NCBI GenBank assembly: GCA_027493625.1
Contig: JAOSKM010000001.1
Location: forward strand, 1,207,489-1,271,488
Direction of reading: 5' to 3'
From: Planctomycetota bacterium
GTDB taxonomy: Bacteria > Planctomycetota > UBA8742 > UBA2392
DNA length: 64,000 bases
The first letter of the stretch is position 1. The number at the start of each line of letters is the position of its first letter. A program made the position numbers and the translations under genes. Below, piece by piece: positions 33,207 through 41,682 of this stretch. A model generated the notes under the pieces. It had not been told where the DNA came from. It did no database searches and saw only the letters and a program-made list of their open reading frames with translations.

Positions 33207-33614
33207 ATGAAAGCCATTGCACGACTTGCCGATTCCTTCCGCACCGAGATCAAGGTCGATCCCGACCTCAGCCACACCATCATCGCAGATGAACCACCAG
33301 AGGTCGGCGGCGCAAACGCAGGGCCCACAGCCATGGGCCTGCTCGCCGCCGCGCTGGGCGCCTGCACGGCCGCGACCTTGCGCAGCTACGCGAACCTGAA
33401 GGGGATCGCGCTGGAAAGCATCGAGGTCGAGGTGGACGCGCAGCGCCGCAAGCCCTCAGAGCAGGTGGAAGGCGCCAAGGCCACGCTGATGACCAAGAAG
33501 ATCACGCTGAAGGGCGAGCTGAGCGACGAGCAGCGCAAGCGCATGCTGGAGATCGCCGAGAAGTGCCCGGTAAACCGCGCCCTGCTGCAGGGCGTAGACC
33601 TGGTGCACGAGTAG
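33207..33614 (+). CDS. OsmC/Ohr-family protein, copy 1
   Basis: The 135-residue product fits the OsmC family of thiol peroxidases. It has GPTAMGLLAAALGACTAATL with the first redox Cys, a central YANLKGIALESIEVEVDA, and IAEKCPVNRALLQGV with the second Cys. Both Cys are present, so peroxide or hydroperoxide reduction is plausible. CTGGAGG lies 7 bases before the ATG. It is followed 95 bases later by a second, clearly paralogous gene. Confidence 0.85.
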   Translation: MKAIARLADSFRTEIKVDPDLSHTIIADEPPEVGGANAGPTAMGLLAAALGACTAATLRSYANLKGIALESIEVEVDAQRRKPSEQVEGAKATLMTKKITLKGELSDEQRKRMLEIAEKCPVNRALLQGVDLVHE

Positions 33615-33709
33615 GCACAGCCGCCTTTGGTGCCAGTCCCGGTTCCCGCCCCCATTTACGGGAATACCGGACCCGGTTATCCTGTTTGTTCGACAGGGAG
33701 AATAAACAG

Positions 33710-34117
33710 ATGAAAGCCACCGCAAGCATGGGCCCGGTCGGGTTCAAGACCGAGATCAAAACCGGCCAGAAGACCACCCACACATTGTTCGCTGACGAGC
33801 CGATCGGCAAGGGCGACGACACCGGCCCCACGCCGATCGAGATGCTGGCGGGCGCGCTGGCCTCATGCACCACGCTGACCCTGCGCAGCTACGCCAACGT
33901 GAAAGGCATCAAGCTGGACGGCGTGGACGTGGACGTGGAGATCGTGCGCCGCAAACCCAGCGAGCTCAAGCCAGGCGAGCACGACATGCTGATCCGCAAG
34001 AAGGTGAACATAAGGGGCGATTTCACGCCCGAGCAGCACGAGCGCCTGCTGGAGATCGCCGAAAAGTGCGCGGTGCTGAAAGCCCTGCGCGAAGGCGTGG
34101 ACCTGGAGGCGCTGTAG
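33710..34117 (+). CDS. OsmC/Ohr-family protein, copy 2
   Basis: The 135-residue product is a paralog of the preceding gene, with the same plan: PTPIEMLAGALASCTTLTLR with the first Cys, YANVKGIKLDGVDVDVEIVR, and IAEKCAVLKALREGVDLEAL with the second Cys. The two paralogs have equal length and diverge mainly in the N-terminal third, so the duplication is old. AGGGAG lies about 10 bases before the ATG. The gene ends at a pair of GGGTCTGACCCC palindromes. Confidence 0.85.
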   Translation: MKATASMGPVGFKTEIKTGQKTTHTLFADEPIGKGDDTGPTPIEMLAGALASCTTLTLRSYANVKGIKLDGVDVDVEIVRRKPSELKPGEHDMLIRKKVNIRGDFTPEQHERLLEIAEKCAVLKALREGVDLEAL

Positions 34118-34218
34118 GGGTCTGACCCTGTTTTCGCTTTTTGAAAACAGGGTCTGACCCCTTTATCTAGCAAGGGGTCAGACCCTCTTTTTGTTCCAAA
34201 AACAGGGTCAGACCCCCT
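34117..34218. repeat. double palindrome of GGGGTCTGACCCTGTTTT words
   Basis: GGGGTCTGACCCTGTTTTCG is mirrored by GAAAACAGGGTCTGACCCC, and a second copy follows in the other orientation. The sequence is found again inside oleD at 43248-43296. It separates osmC from the FabI-like gene and may terminate transcription from both sides. The TAG stop of the FabI-like gene lies at its edge. Confidence 0.8.
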
Positions 34219-35061
34219 ACCGCATCTTCTCAATGATCGACTTGTCGAAGTAGTTCACGCCCATGCCGGCGTCGATCACCAGCTCCTGTCCGTTGATGCC
34301 GCTGCTGCGCGGGCTGAGCAGAAACGCCACCGCGTTCGCCACCTCCCGCGTGCTGACGGCCTGCTTGCGCAGGGTCGCCTGCTCGGCGTACAGGTAGCTG
34401 TCGAGGTAGCCGGGGATGCCCGCGCTGGCGCTGGTTTTCAGAAGGCCGGGGCACACGGCGTTGAAGCGGATTTTCGTGTCAGCGCTGAAGCTCTTGGCCA
34501 GGAACACCACGCTGGAGTGCAGTGCCGCCTTGATCGGCGCCATGTAGCCGTAGTTTTCCGCGGCCATGCGCGTGGTGCTGATGCCAATGGTGACCACCGC
34601 GGCTTGCTCATCGAAGTAAGGCTTGAAGGCGCGCGCCAGGGCCACCAGGCTGAAGGCGCTGATGTTCACGGCCTGCAGGAAGTCTTCGCGGTTGGTTTCG
34701 TGGAAGGGCTTCATGCCCTCGGAATAGTTGGCGAAAGCGATGCTGTGCACCAGGCCGTGGATCGGCCCGCGCGCCTCCCCCACCGCCTTGGCGACGGCGT
34801 CGATTTCGGCCTGCGACTCCACGTTGCAGGTGAACACGGGTAGCGCAGGCGCCTCGCCTGCACCGGCCGTGGGCGCCCGCCCCCGGCACGCTTCAGCAGC
34901 AACCCTTCGATCTCGGCCTTGCGCTCTGCGTCGCGCACCACGTGCACTACACGCGCGCCGGCCTCTTCCAGCGTGGTGGCTGCCAGCCACGCCACCGACT
35001 TGCGATTGGCGGCGCCGACCACGACCACGGTTTTGCCCGCAAGTTGCAGAAAGTCGTTCAA
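34217..35061 (-). CDS. FabI-like enoyl-ACP reductase (SDR), REP insertion and one-base frameshift
   Basis: The product would be an SDR of the FabI type, reducing the 2,3 double bond of enoyl-ACP. The N-terminal frame from a TTG at 35061 gives [22 protein letters not shown] and [20 protein letters not shown]. The C-terminal frame gives [20 protein letters not shown], the catalytic [14 protein letters not shown] (Tyr-x6-Lys) and the [14 protein letters not shown] tail. The two frames meet inside a REP copy (34840-34889), where one G fewer than in other copies breaks the frame. With it restored, the REP encodes a loop ([15 protein letters not shown]). The start overlaps the stop of the FabZ gene. 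Confidence 0.78.
34840..34889 (+). repeat. REP palindrome inside the FabI-like gene
   Basis: It starts GTAGCGCAGGCGCCTCGC and contains both hairpins of the family (GCAGGCG..CGCCTGC, then a GGGCGCC palindrome). Relative to other copies it has one substitution and lacks one C on this strand, which is the site of the frameshift. Confidence 0.85.
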
Positions 35062-36242
35062 GCCGGGATCTCCACCATCGCCACGATGAACTTCACGCGC
35101 AGGACGTTCTTGCCCGCGCAAGACACTTTGCCGTTCATGACGAAGGCGTCACCCATTTTTTCTTCCTGCTCGACTTCAACCCGCAGGACATCACCCGGCA
35201 CCACCATACCCCGGAACTTGGCCTCCAGGATCCGAGTAAGCACCGGCTTGCGATCACGTAGCGCAGGCGCCTCGCCTGCATCCCGTAGCGCAGGCGCCTC
35301 GCCTGCACCGGCCGTGGGCGCCCCGCCCACGGCACTACCACCAACCCACTTCCAATCCACAAGCCCCGCCGCAACCGGATTCTCAACCGTGTAACGCACG
35401 CGAAGATCAAATTCCTCACGGTCGCGGATCAAACGATCAAACGACTCCCGCTGCCAGAATTCACCCGTGCGGCCGAGCAGCTTGTTACACGCCTTGGCCG
35501 TAAACGACTTCCACGAATGAAGGATGTCGCCAAGCGCATGTCCCGCAAACGGCCGAAACACCACATGCACATGGTTCGGCATCACGCACCAGGCGTACAG
35601 CGCATAACGTTCGCCATCGAACTTCGTCAGCGTCTCCGCTACGACAGCCGCGCAGTCGGGGGCTTTCAGGTGGCATGCGCCGTGCCCGGCGTTCAGAAGT
35701 TCATCAACGGTGATCGAGTAGAGTTGGTCCAGGCGCTCGCGCTCGGTGTCCGTCAACGGTCGATTCAGATGTTCCGCTGTCTTTACGATGTCGTAGCGCT
35801 GCTCCTCGATGTGTTTGCGGGCGTCGGCCGGCAGCGAATCCGCCAGCCGGAAGGTTACGAAGTAGGTTGCGTGCTCGCGCTCCCAGTGCGGCAGGTAGCC
35901 TCGATGGCGTTTCATGACTCGGGGGTCGATTGGGGCGAAGGCTGATTCTGGGGGTGCCGTGGGCGAGGCGCCCACGGCCTGTGCAGGCGAGGCGCCTGCG
36001 CTACGGTCCTGCGCGCCCGCAACACTCAGCAGCATGGCGCCGGTCTGGAAGCAGGCTTCGCATAGCAGCACGCCGGGCATTAATGGGCTGCCGGGGTAGT
36101 GGCCTTCAAACTGCGGCTCGTCGGCGCGGACGGTTCTTTCGGTGACTATGTGGCCTTCGGCCTGCTCGAGGATACGGTCCACGAACAGGAACGGCTCCCG
36201 GTGCGGGATGCGGGCTTTCACTTGTTCGAGGTCGTCGCTCAT
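35058..36242 (-). CDS. FabZ-like 3-hydroxyacyl-ACP dehydratase interrupted in frame by a RAYT transposase
   Basis: Residues 1-80 are the first half of a hotdog dehydratase ([13 protein letters not shown], and [19 protein letters not shown] with His48 and Glu62 at the expected active-site positions). Residues 331-394 are the second half ([20 protein letters not shown]). Joined directly, they give an uninterrupted FabZ. Between them lie about 250 residues: REP-encoded linkers ([14 protein letters not shown] and [14 protein letters not shown]) and a complete Y1/RAYT domain with MPNHVHVVF near residue 222 and a candidate catalytic Tyr in [13 protein letters not shown] near 284. The whole reading frame has no stop. 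The ATG overlaps the upstream CrtI stop (ATGA). Confidence 0.88.
   Translation of the reverse strand: MSDDLEQVKARIPHREPFLFVDRILEQAEGHIVTERTVRADEPQFEGHYPGSPLMPGVLLCEACFQTGAMLLSVAGAQDRSAGASPAQAVGASPTAPPESAFAPIDPRVMKRHRGYLPHWEREHATYFVTFRLADSLPADARKHIEEQRYDIVKTAEHLNRPLTDTERERLDQLYSITVDELLNAGHGACHLKAPDCAAVVAETLTKFDGERYALYAWCVMPNHVHVVFRPFAGHALGDILHSWKSFTAKACNKLLGRTGEFWQRESFDRLIRDREEFDLRVRYTVENPVAAGLVDWKWVGGSAVGGAPTAGAGEAPALRDAGEAPALRDRKPVLTRILEAKFRGMVVPGDVLRVEVEQEEKMGDAFVMNGKVSCAGKNVLRVKFIVAMVEIPA
35258..35334 (+). repeat. half REP plus full REP at the transposase 3' side
   Basis: 35258-35280 holds only the first hairpin (GTAGCGCAGGCGCC...). After four bases, 35285-35334 holds a full two-hairpin copy ending in CCGTGGGCGCC..CCCACGG. 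Confidence 0.85.
35258..36003 (-). mobile_element. RAYT (TnpA-REP) element bounded by inverted REP palindromes
   Basis: The element spans from GTAGCGCAGG at 35258 to CCTGCGCTAC at 36003, inverted copies of the same end. The transposase could start independently at the ATG at 35915 ([20 protein letters not shown]), but has no stop of its own and reads into the FabZ C-terminus. The HUH motif (HVH in MPNHVHVVF) and a candidate Tyr (RYTVENP) are both present, so it may be active. Flanks are GACC and GATC, a possible short target duplication. The inserted length keeps the frame. Confidence 0.85.
35956..36005 (-). repeat. REP palindrome at the transposase 5' side
   Basis: A full copy in the opposite orientation to those at 35258-35334. 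It starts GCCGTGGGCGAGGCGCCC and ends CCTGCGCTAC, so the two REP groups face each other across the transposase. Confidence 0.85.
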
Positions 36243-37771
36243 CGGGCCGGTGCAGGCGGGGCGCCTGCGCTACAATGCAGGTACTCGGCCATCTTGTTGG
36301 CTGTGATCACGCCGTAGTTCACGGTGCCGAGCCAGCCGGACATGATGATGCCCACGCTGCCCGCGTGGTACAGGCCGGGCACCTGCTCGCTCAGCTTCAT
36401 TGACACGTCAAGGCCCTCGAACTTGGTGCCGAAGCTGGCCCCCTGCATCTGCTGCGTGTAGAAGTTGAAGGTGCGCGGCGTGCTGGCCTCCACATGGTCG
36501 ATCTTCTCGCGCACGCCCGGGATGTACTTCTCCAGGTGATCCAGCGTGCGCTCGATCAGCGCGTTCTTTTCGCGCTCGTACTCGACCTCATCCAGCCCCT
36601 GCCAGTCCTGCCAGCGCGCGTTGTTGCTGCTGACGATGGTGTAGCCCGCGTTCGGCAGGTGCGGCCGTGTCTTGGGGTAGTAGAAGCTGAAGGTGCGGCT
36701 CTTGGTGCGCAGGTCGCACAGTTCTTCGCTGGTGAAGCGCTCAGCCGTGCTGCAAAAAAGCAGGTCGGTGATGAAGGGGATCTCCTCGCCCTGCTTGATG
36801 CCGATGTAGACCTGGCAGGAGCTGCCGCTCAGGCGCACGGCCTTGGTCTGCTCGATGAATTCGGGGTTTAATTTCTCCTCCCCCACCAGCTTCAGCACCG
36901 TGGACTTGATGTTGGCGTTGCTGAGCACGCTGCGGGCCTTGATTTCGCGGCCGTTGACGCGCACGCCGGCCACGCGGCCGTCTTTCACCAGCACGCGCTC
37001 GACCTGCGCGCCGCTGAACATGTCGACGCCGTTCTGCGCGAGAATCTTGCGCATCTTCATGATCAGCTGGTCCGTGCCGCCGCTGAAGGTGAAGACGCCC
37101 TTGCTCATGAAGTTGCTGAACACGATGCCGTAGGTGATGGCGGGCTCGGAGAGCGTGCTGCCGTTGGCGTAGGTGATCGGCTCCATGAACGCGCGGTGCA
37201 CGTCGTTGCGGCCGGGGAAGAAGCGCTCCAGCATTTCGCCGGTGGTGGTGCCGTCGTTGTTGTAATACTCCATTTTGCGCAGGTGGTCGTAGAAGCTTTC
37301 GACGTGCGCGCGGTCAAGGTTGAAGGCCTGCACGACCTTGTTGGTGTAGTCGTCGCGGGTGAATTCGGTTTCGAAGCTGAACTGCGGGTTGTCGAACTTG
37401 ATGCTTTCGAGCTTCACGATGCTGTCGGCGATTTCTTTCGACCAGTAGCGGCGCATGGACTTGACCATGCCGACCGGGAAGCCGTGCAACGAGATGTCGA
37501 AGATGTGTCCGCCCGGCCGTTTGAACCAGGTGGCGAGCCCGCCGTAGTTGTAGTGCTGCTCAAGCAGGCAGACGCGGTAGCCCTGGGTGGCCATCACGTT
37601 GGCGCCGGTAAGGCCGGCCAGGCCGGAGCCGATCACGATTACGTCGTATTCACCCTTGGCCTTCTCGACGGGATTGGCCTTCTGCTGCAAGCGCCCGCCC
37701 GAAGAGCCGCGCAGAACGCGCTTGCCCTCGGCCTTGAGGTTGAAACCGGATGTCTGTTCTTGTGTGGTCAT
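36239..37771 (-). CDS. CrtI/phytoene-desaturase-like FAD oxidoreductase, copy 1
   Basis: The 510-residue product opens with a dinucleotide-binding motif ([20 protein letters not shown], followed by [13 protein letters not shown]). It ends with the second FAD-binding block typical of this family ([20 protein letters not shown]). It belongs to the CrtI-like family, whose members desaturate or isomerise polyene chains. In this context the substrate may be an acyl chain on ACP; this is inference. I start at the ATG at 37771, with GAGGG close upstream; an ATG at 37801 would overlap the GIY-YIG gene. The last residues ([11 protein letters not shown]) are encoded by a half REP, and the stop overlaps the FabZ start. 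Confidence 0.87.
   Translation of the reverse strand: MTTQEQTSGFNLKAEGKRVLRGSSGGRLQQKANPVEKAKGEYDVIVIGSGLAGLTGANVMATQGYRVCLLEQHYNYGGLATWFKRPGGHIFDISLHGFPVGMVKSMRRYWSKEIADSIVKLESIKFDNPQFSFETEFTRDDYTNKVVQAFNLDRAHVESFYDHLRKMEYYNNDGTTTGEMLERFFPGRNDVHRAFMEPITYANGSTLSEPAITYGIVFSNFMSKGVFTFSGGTDQLIMKMRKILAQNGVDMFSGAQVERVLVKDGRVAGVRVNGREIKARSVLSNANIKSTVLKLVGEEKLNPEFIEQTKAVRLSGSSCQVYIGIKQGEEIPFITDLLFCSTAERFTSEELCDLRTKSRTFSFYYPKTRPHLPNAGYTIVSSNNARWQDWQGLDEVEYEREKNALIERTLDHLEKYIPGVREKIDHVEASTPRTFNFYTQQMQGASFGTKFEGLDVSMKLSEQVPGLYHAGSVGIIMSGWLGTVNYGVITANKMAEYLHCSAGAPPAPAR
36247..36273 (-). repeat. half REP at the end of CrtI copy 1
   Basis: CAGGCGGGGCGCCTGCGCTAC is one hairpin of the REP family, in the reverse orientation. 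It provides the last codons of the desaturase and lies 5 bases from the FabZ start. Confidence 0.8.
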
Positions 37772-37793
37772 TTCGCCCTCTGACTTTACAGCA

Positions 37794-38366
37794 CTATCCA
37801 CGCTTCTTTCGACTTCGGATCGGCGGAAAGGCGATTCTGAGTTCGATTCGTCGAAGAAATTTCAGCTTGTGGTCCTTCTTGTACCAGCGCATGAAGCGCT
37901 TTGCAGATTCCTCAAACTGCTGAAGACGCTTCATCCCAGGCGCAAATCGTGGTGCGAACAGCAGAATGGCACGGCTGTTGTTGTGAGTGTTCCATGGGTA
38001 ATCCGTACGCCCAAGAACCTTAGCCTCTAAGTACTTGGCGGCCGCATCATCGGAACACACCTTTGTCCTTACCGCCAGGTGCCAGCCCCAGCCCAAGTGC
38101 CACTCAATTAGAGCACGCAACTGGGAGCCCGAAGCGATGTACTGCTTCAACCGCTTCTTGAGATCCTTCGCCCGGCCTTTGTAAACGACGGTGCCGTTCG
38201 GGCGAGTCGGCACCCCTGGCTCAATCAGCGCTAACTCGTAAACCCCGGGACGATCTGGGATTGATTCCAGAGTCTTCACATCAACGAGTCGATTCCTAGC
38301 CGCATAGCCCTTATCAGGAGCTTTCAGCCATACCAATCTCCGCCAACGGCTCCATCGCTCTGCCAA
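37794..38366 (-). CDS. GIY-YIG-domain protein
   Basis: The 190-residue product has a GIY-YIG nuclease-like core: [13 protein letters not shown], then [20 protein letters not shown], with an Arg and helix following. The catalytic residues of bona fide nucleases are partly matched (Tyr and Arg). The C-terminus is very basic (RSRKKRG). The TTG start at 38366 follows AGGGGG, which lies at the end of the preceding desaturase gene, so it is embedded in the operon. Its base composition is lower in GC than its neighbours. It is foreign to lipid synthesis and may be a late insertion or cargo. Confidence 0.72.
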   Translation of the reverse strand: MAERWSRWRRLVWLKAPDKGYAARNRLVDVKTLESIPDRPGVYELALIEPGVPTRPNGTVVYKGRAKDLKKRLKQYIASGSQLRALIEWHLGWGWHLAVRTKVCSDDAAAKYLEAKVLGRTDYPWNTHNNSRAILLFAPRFAPGMKRLQQFEESAKRFMRWYKKDHKLKFLRRIELRIAFPPIRSRKKRG

Positions 38367-38376
38367 TTATGGCCCC

Positions 38377-39994
38377 CTATCGGAATGTCTCCACCGCTGC
38401 GTTGTCGCGCTGAAGTACCCAGCGGTTGGCCATGCTGATGCCGCTCAGCATGGCCCCGATGATGCCCAAAAAGCCCTGGTCGGTGCCGATGATATAGAGG
38501 CCTTCCACGCCGCTCTCGCCGGTGCGCTTCTTGAGCGGGCTGCCGTACACAGCGCCCCCTTCGTGGCCGGTGTAGTGCCGGATCGTGCGCGGCGTGAACA
38601 TGTCCACCAGATTGGTATGCGGCCGGAAATCCGGGATGTGTGTCAGCACGTCTTGGCAGGAATGCGCGTACCAGTATTGCTTGGCGGAGTGGTAGTCATG
38701 TAGCGCAGGCGCCTCGCCTGCACAGGCCGTGGGCGCCCCGCCCACGGCACAAACCACGCCAGGCGTCCAATCCGCGGCTGGCGGGGGCAAGGTGCCCCCG
38801 CCCTGTGCAGGCGGGGGCGCCTGCGCTACGGGGCGAGGCGCCTGCGCTACGGGCCAGCGTCGCCCACTTTTCGTAGTTGGCTATGTTTGTGATGCGCACG
38901 AGGTGGTCTTTGGGCTGCTGTGGCAGATTGAAGTTGCCGGGCATGCAGATCACGCCGCTGCTGGTGTCGCACAGGTCGGCGGGCTGTGCGTAATTGAAGC
39001 GCTCGGTGTTGCTGAAGAAGATGATCGTCTCTTCGATGCCCAAGTCGCGTGCGGGTTTGTCGAGCACGCTGATGGTTTCGGTGAAGGAGAGCTTGCCGAC
39101 CGCTGCCGTGGGCGCTCCGGGAATCCGCAATGCGGATTCCCGGCTCATTTGTGCCGCAAATCCCACGGCCTGTGCAGGCGGGGCGCCTGCGCTACACAAC
39201 CGCCCTGTCTCCACCAACCCCGCTGACGACAGCACGTTGTCTGCCGTGAGGGTTTCGCCGTTGTCTAGTTCTACGCCCGCGGCGCGCTGGCCGTCGGTGA
39301 TGATGCGCTTCACGCCGGCCTTCAGGCGCAACTCGCCGCCGCTGTGCCTGTAGTGGTCAATCAGCAGTTTCAGAATGTGCCGCACGCCGGCCTGGGGCCT
39401 GGCGAAGCCCTCGAAGAAGATGCTCTTGAACATCACCACGAACTGGTCCCAGTCCATGTCGTTCTCGCGGGCGCTGCCGTAGAACATCAGCGGGCAGAAC
39501 AGCATGTCCGTGAGCACGGGGTCGGTCAGGTGCGATTCCACGATTTCGCGGGCATTCAGCGTGGGTGCATTCAGGTCCAGCTCGTTGTACTCGCGTACTT
39601 GACGCGTCAATGCGTCAAAGCCGTCGATCTGCCCGGGGAAGGCGCGGGCGATTTCGCCGCGCAGCAACTCGAAGTCATTGCTGAACTTCAGCTTCACGCC
39701 CGGGAAGCTCACCGCGCTGTGGCCCTGCTGGTGCAGGTCCAGCTCCTCCCAGCGGATGCGCAGCTGTTTCAGCAGGCGTGTCAGCGGCAGGCCCCTGGCC
39801 CCGCGCGGGGCGTAGTTCGTCATGGCGTGCAGGCCCACGTCGAACTGGTGCCCCTGGAACTGGTAGAACGAATTCAGCCCGCCCCACACATAATGACGCT
39901 CCAGCACGACAACCTTCTTGTCGTACATGGCCAGGCGGATGCCGGCCGCGAGGCCGGACATCCCCGCACCGATGATGATGGCGTCGTAGTGCAT
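38377..39994 (-). CDS. CrtI/phytoene-desaturase-like FAD oxidoreductase, copy 2, with two REP insertions and a frameshift
   Basis: The N-terminal frame has the FAD motif YDAIIIGAGMSGLAAGIRLA and CrtI-like features (WGGLNSFYQFQGHQFDVGLH). The C-terminal frame ends with the second FAD-binding block (GVEGLYIIGTDQGFLGIIGA). They meet in a REPIN at 38700-38829, where removing one C from a CGCCCCCGCC run joins them into 538 residues. A further in-frame REP at 39105-39195 encodes SAGAPPAQAVGFAAQM and more. Both inserts fall between secondary-structure blocks, so a folded enzyme is conceivable. As with copy 1, an acyl-ACP substrate is inference from context. Confidence 0.82.
38700..38850. repeat. REPIN: two facing REP copies inside CrtI copy 2
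   Basis: A copy starting GTAGCGCAGGCGCC at 38700 faces a reverse copy ending GCCTGCGCTAC at 38829, followed by an extra half copy to 38850. The second hairpin of the reverse copy has a new sequence (GCGGGGGC..GCCCCCGC) that still pairs. In the corrected frame the whole REPIN is translated. Confidence 0.85.
39105..39195 (-). repeat. REP with a nested extra hairpin, inside CrtI copy 2
   Basis: The usual second hairpin is split by about 45 bases that include GGGAATCCGCAATGCGGATT, itself a palindrome. The copy ends GCCTGCGCTAC. The whole insert keeps the reading frame. Confidence 0.75.
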
Positions 39995-40011
39995 GCGTCG
40001 CTCCGCGACGC

Positions 40012-40086
40012 AGGTGATAGGTTACAGGTTATAGGTTGTAGGGAACTGCTCTTCCCTACCACCTACGCCCTACAACCTACTACCTG
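40012..40086. repeat. inverted repeat of GGTTGTAGG/CCTACAACC words
   Basis: AGGTTATAGGTTGTAGGG is mirrored by CCCTACAACCTACTACCT. It occupies the gap between the ACP gene and CrtI copy 2 within the operon, so it would be transcribed as a hairpin. Confidence 0.7.
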
Positions 40087-40089
40087 CCT

Positions 40090-40353
40090 TTAGCTCACCA
40101 GTTCCTTGCCGGCCATCTTGTCGCGCAGGTAGTTCACGCAGCTGTCGAGGCTGGCCAGGTGCTCGTAGTCCGTGTCGGGCACGTGAACGCCGTAGCGCTT
40201 GCGCAGCTCCATCACGATGTCGAGGAAGTCCATCGAGTCGAGGTCGAGCTGGTCGCGCAGGCGCGTGGCCGCGTCGATGTTGCTGGTGTCCTCGTCGGGG
40301 TTGATGTCGTTGATGATCCCGATGATGGCCTGCTTGATCATTTCGTCTGTCAT
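40090..40353 (-). CDS. acyl carrier protein
   Basis: The 87-residue, acidic product has the phosphopantetheine site RDQLDLDSMDFLDIVMEL, with the Ser of DSM. It has the four-helix outline of ACPs (MTDEMIKQAIIGIINDINPD at the start). The ATG at 40353 has AAGGAAG about 6 bases upstream and gives a normal ACP length. A longer frame to 40404 would add a non-conserved leader. It sits between the FabF-like synthase and CrtI copy 2, so it is probably the dedicated carrier of the cluster. Confidence 0.92.
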   Translation of the reverse strand: MTDEMIKQAIIGIINDINPDEDTSNIDAATRLRDQLDLDSMDFLDIVMELRKRYGVHVPDTDYEHLASLDSCVNYLRDKMAGKELVS

Positions 40354-40402
40354 TGCGTCTTCCTTGGTTGTGCCCTTGCGGGCGATGTTTGTGGTTGTGT
40401 TC

Positions 40403-40444
40403 ACGCGGCAACTTCGCCGCGTGTCCCCGGCCTTTCGGCCGGGG
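40403..40444. repeat. two GC hairpins in the FabF-ACP gap
   Basis: ACGCGGC..GCCGCGT is followed by CCCGGCCTTTCGGCCGGGG. They lie in the untranslated leader of the ACP gene. They could be transcript-processing or stability elements or degenerate REPs. Confidence 0.55.
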
Positions 40445-40446
40445 CT

Positions 40447-41682
40447 CTATTCGTACTTCTTCACGATCAGCGCTGAGTTGATGCCCAGCATGCCGAAGCT
40501 CATGTTCATGATGGTCTTCACCTCTCCCGTCTGTTTGGGCTGGTTGATCACCAGGCCGCGCACGGCGCATTCCGGGTCCAGCTCGTCGATATTTATCGTC
40601 GGGTGCACCACGCCGTCGTCGAAGCTGGGCAGGTTGCCCGCCAGCTCCAAGGCACCCGCGGCGCCCATGGCATGGCCGATGTAGCTCTTGGTGTTGTTGA
40701 CGTGCACGCCCTGGTAGTCGCCGAACACGGCGTTGACGGCCGCGGCCTCCATCTCGTCGCCGCTGGGGGTGCTGGTGGCGTGGGTGTTGACGATGCTGAT
40801 GTCGCCGGGCTGCATGCCCGCGCGCTTCAGTGCTCCGCGCATGCATTCCATTTGCCGCTGCGAGTTCGGCAGCACGTAGTCGCTGGCGTCGCTGTTGACG
40901 TGCCAGCCGGCGATCTCGGCGTAGATCTTCGCGCCGCGTTTCAGCGCGTCGTCCAGGCGCTCCAGCGTGTACAGGCAGCCGCCCTCGGCCACCACGATGC
41001 CGTTGCGGGCCTTGTCAAAGGGGCGCGAAGCCTTGGTCGGGTCGTCATGGTGGGCCAGCGCGCCCTGCTGCTTGAAGCCGGCGAAGATACCGAACGTGTG
41101 GATGCTCTCGCTGACGCCGCCGCCGAACGCCAGGTCCACCTCGCCCAGTTGCAGCATCTGGGTGGCGTGGATCACGCCCAGGTTGCCGGCCGCGCAGGCC
41201 GCGCCGATGGCGTAGGCCGGACCGGTGATGCCGAGGCTGAGCGTGACCTCGCCGGCCGGGTTGTTGGCCACGGTGCGCGGGTTGTGGTGGTGGGTCCAGA
41301 AATCGAGGTTGTAGTTCTGCTTGCTGACCTCGTAGATCTCGGTCTCGGTCTCGACGTTACCGTGCTCGGTGGTGCCGACGTATACGCCGACCCTTGACTT
41401 GTCAACGCCATCCCAGCCGATGCCCGCGTCTTTCAGCGCCTCGTGGGCGCAGTAGATGCTGATGCTGCCCGCGCGGGTGCCGCGGCGCAGGTCTTTGCGC
41501 TTCTGGTAGCGGGTAGCCTCGAAGTTGCAGATGCCCGCCAGGGTCTTGCCGAAGTAGCGGATCTCGTAGGGCTGCACGCCCGAGCGCCCCTGCAGCAAAG
41601 CCTGCCGGAACTCGGCCAGGTTGTTGCCGTTGGGCGCGGTCAGGCCGACGCCGGTGATCACCACGCGCGCTAAACTAGACAT
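40447..41682 (-). CDS. FabF-like beta-ketoacyl-ACP synthase II
   Basis: The 411-residue product has the Cys-His-His triad of elongating ketosynthases: Cys163 in AIGAACAAGNLG, His301 in NTHATSTPSGD and His337 in NNTKSYIGHAMGAAG, with Lys332. It would elongate acyl-ACP with malonyl-ACP. The start ATG at 41682 overlaps the stop of the regulator gene. It is followed by the ACP gene after two hairpins. It differs from housekeeping FabF in its region EHGNVETETEIYEVSKQNYN, so it is probably pathway-specific. Confidence 0.92.
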   Translation of the reverse strand: MSSLARVVITGVGLTAPNGNNLAEFRQALLQGRSGVQPYEIRYFGKTLAGICNFEATRYQKRKDLRRGTRAGSISIYCAHEALKDAGIGWDGVDKSRVGVYVGTTEHGNVETETEIYEVSKQNYNLDFWTHHHNPRTVANNPAGEVTLSLGITGPAYAIGAACAAGNLGVIHATQMLQLGEVDLAFGGGVSESIHTFGIFAGFKQQGALAHHDDPTKASRPFDKARNGIVVAEGGCLYTLERLDDALKRGAKIYAEIAGWHVNSDASDYVLPNSQRQMECMRGALKRAGMQPGDISIVNTHATSTPSGDEMEAAAVNAVFGDYQGVHVNNTKSYIGHAMGAAGALELAGNLPSFDDGVVHPTINIDELDPECAVRGLVINQPKQTGEVKTIMNMSFGMLGINSALIVKKYE

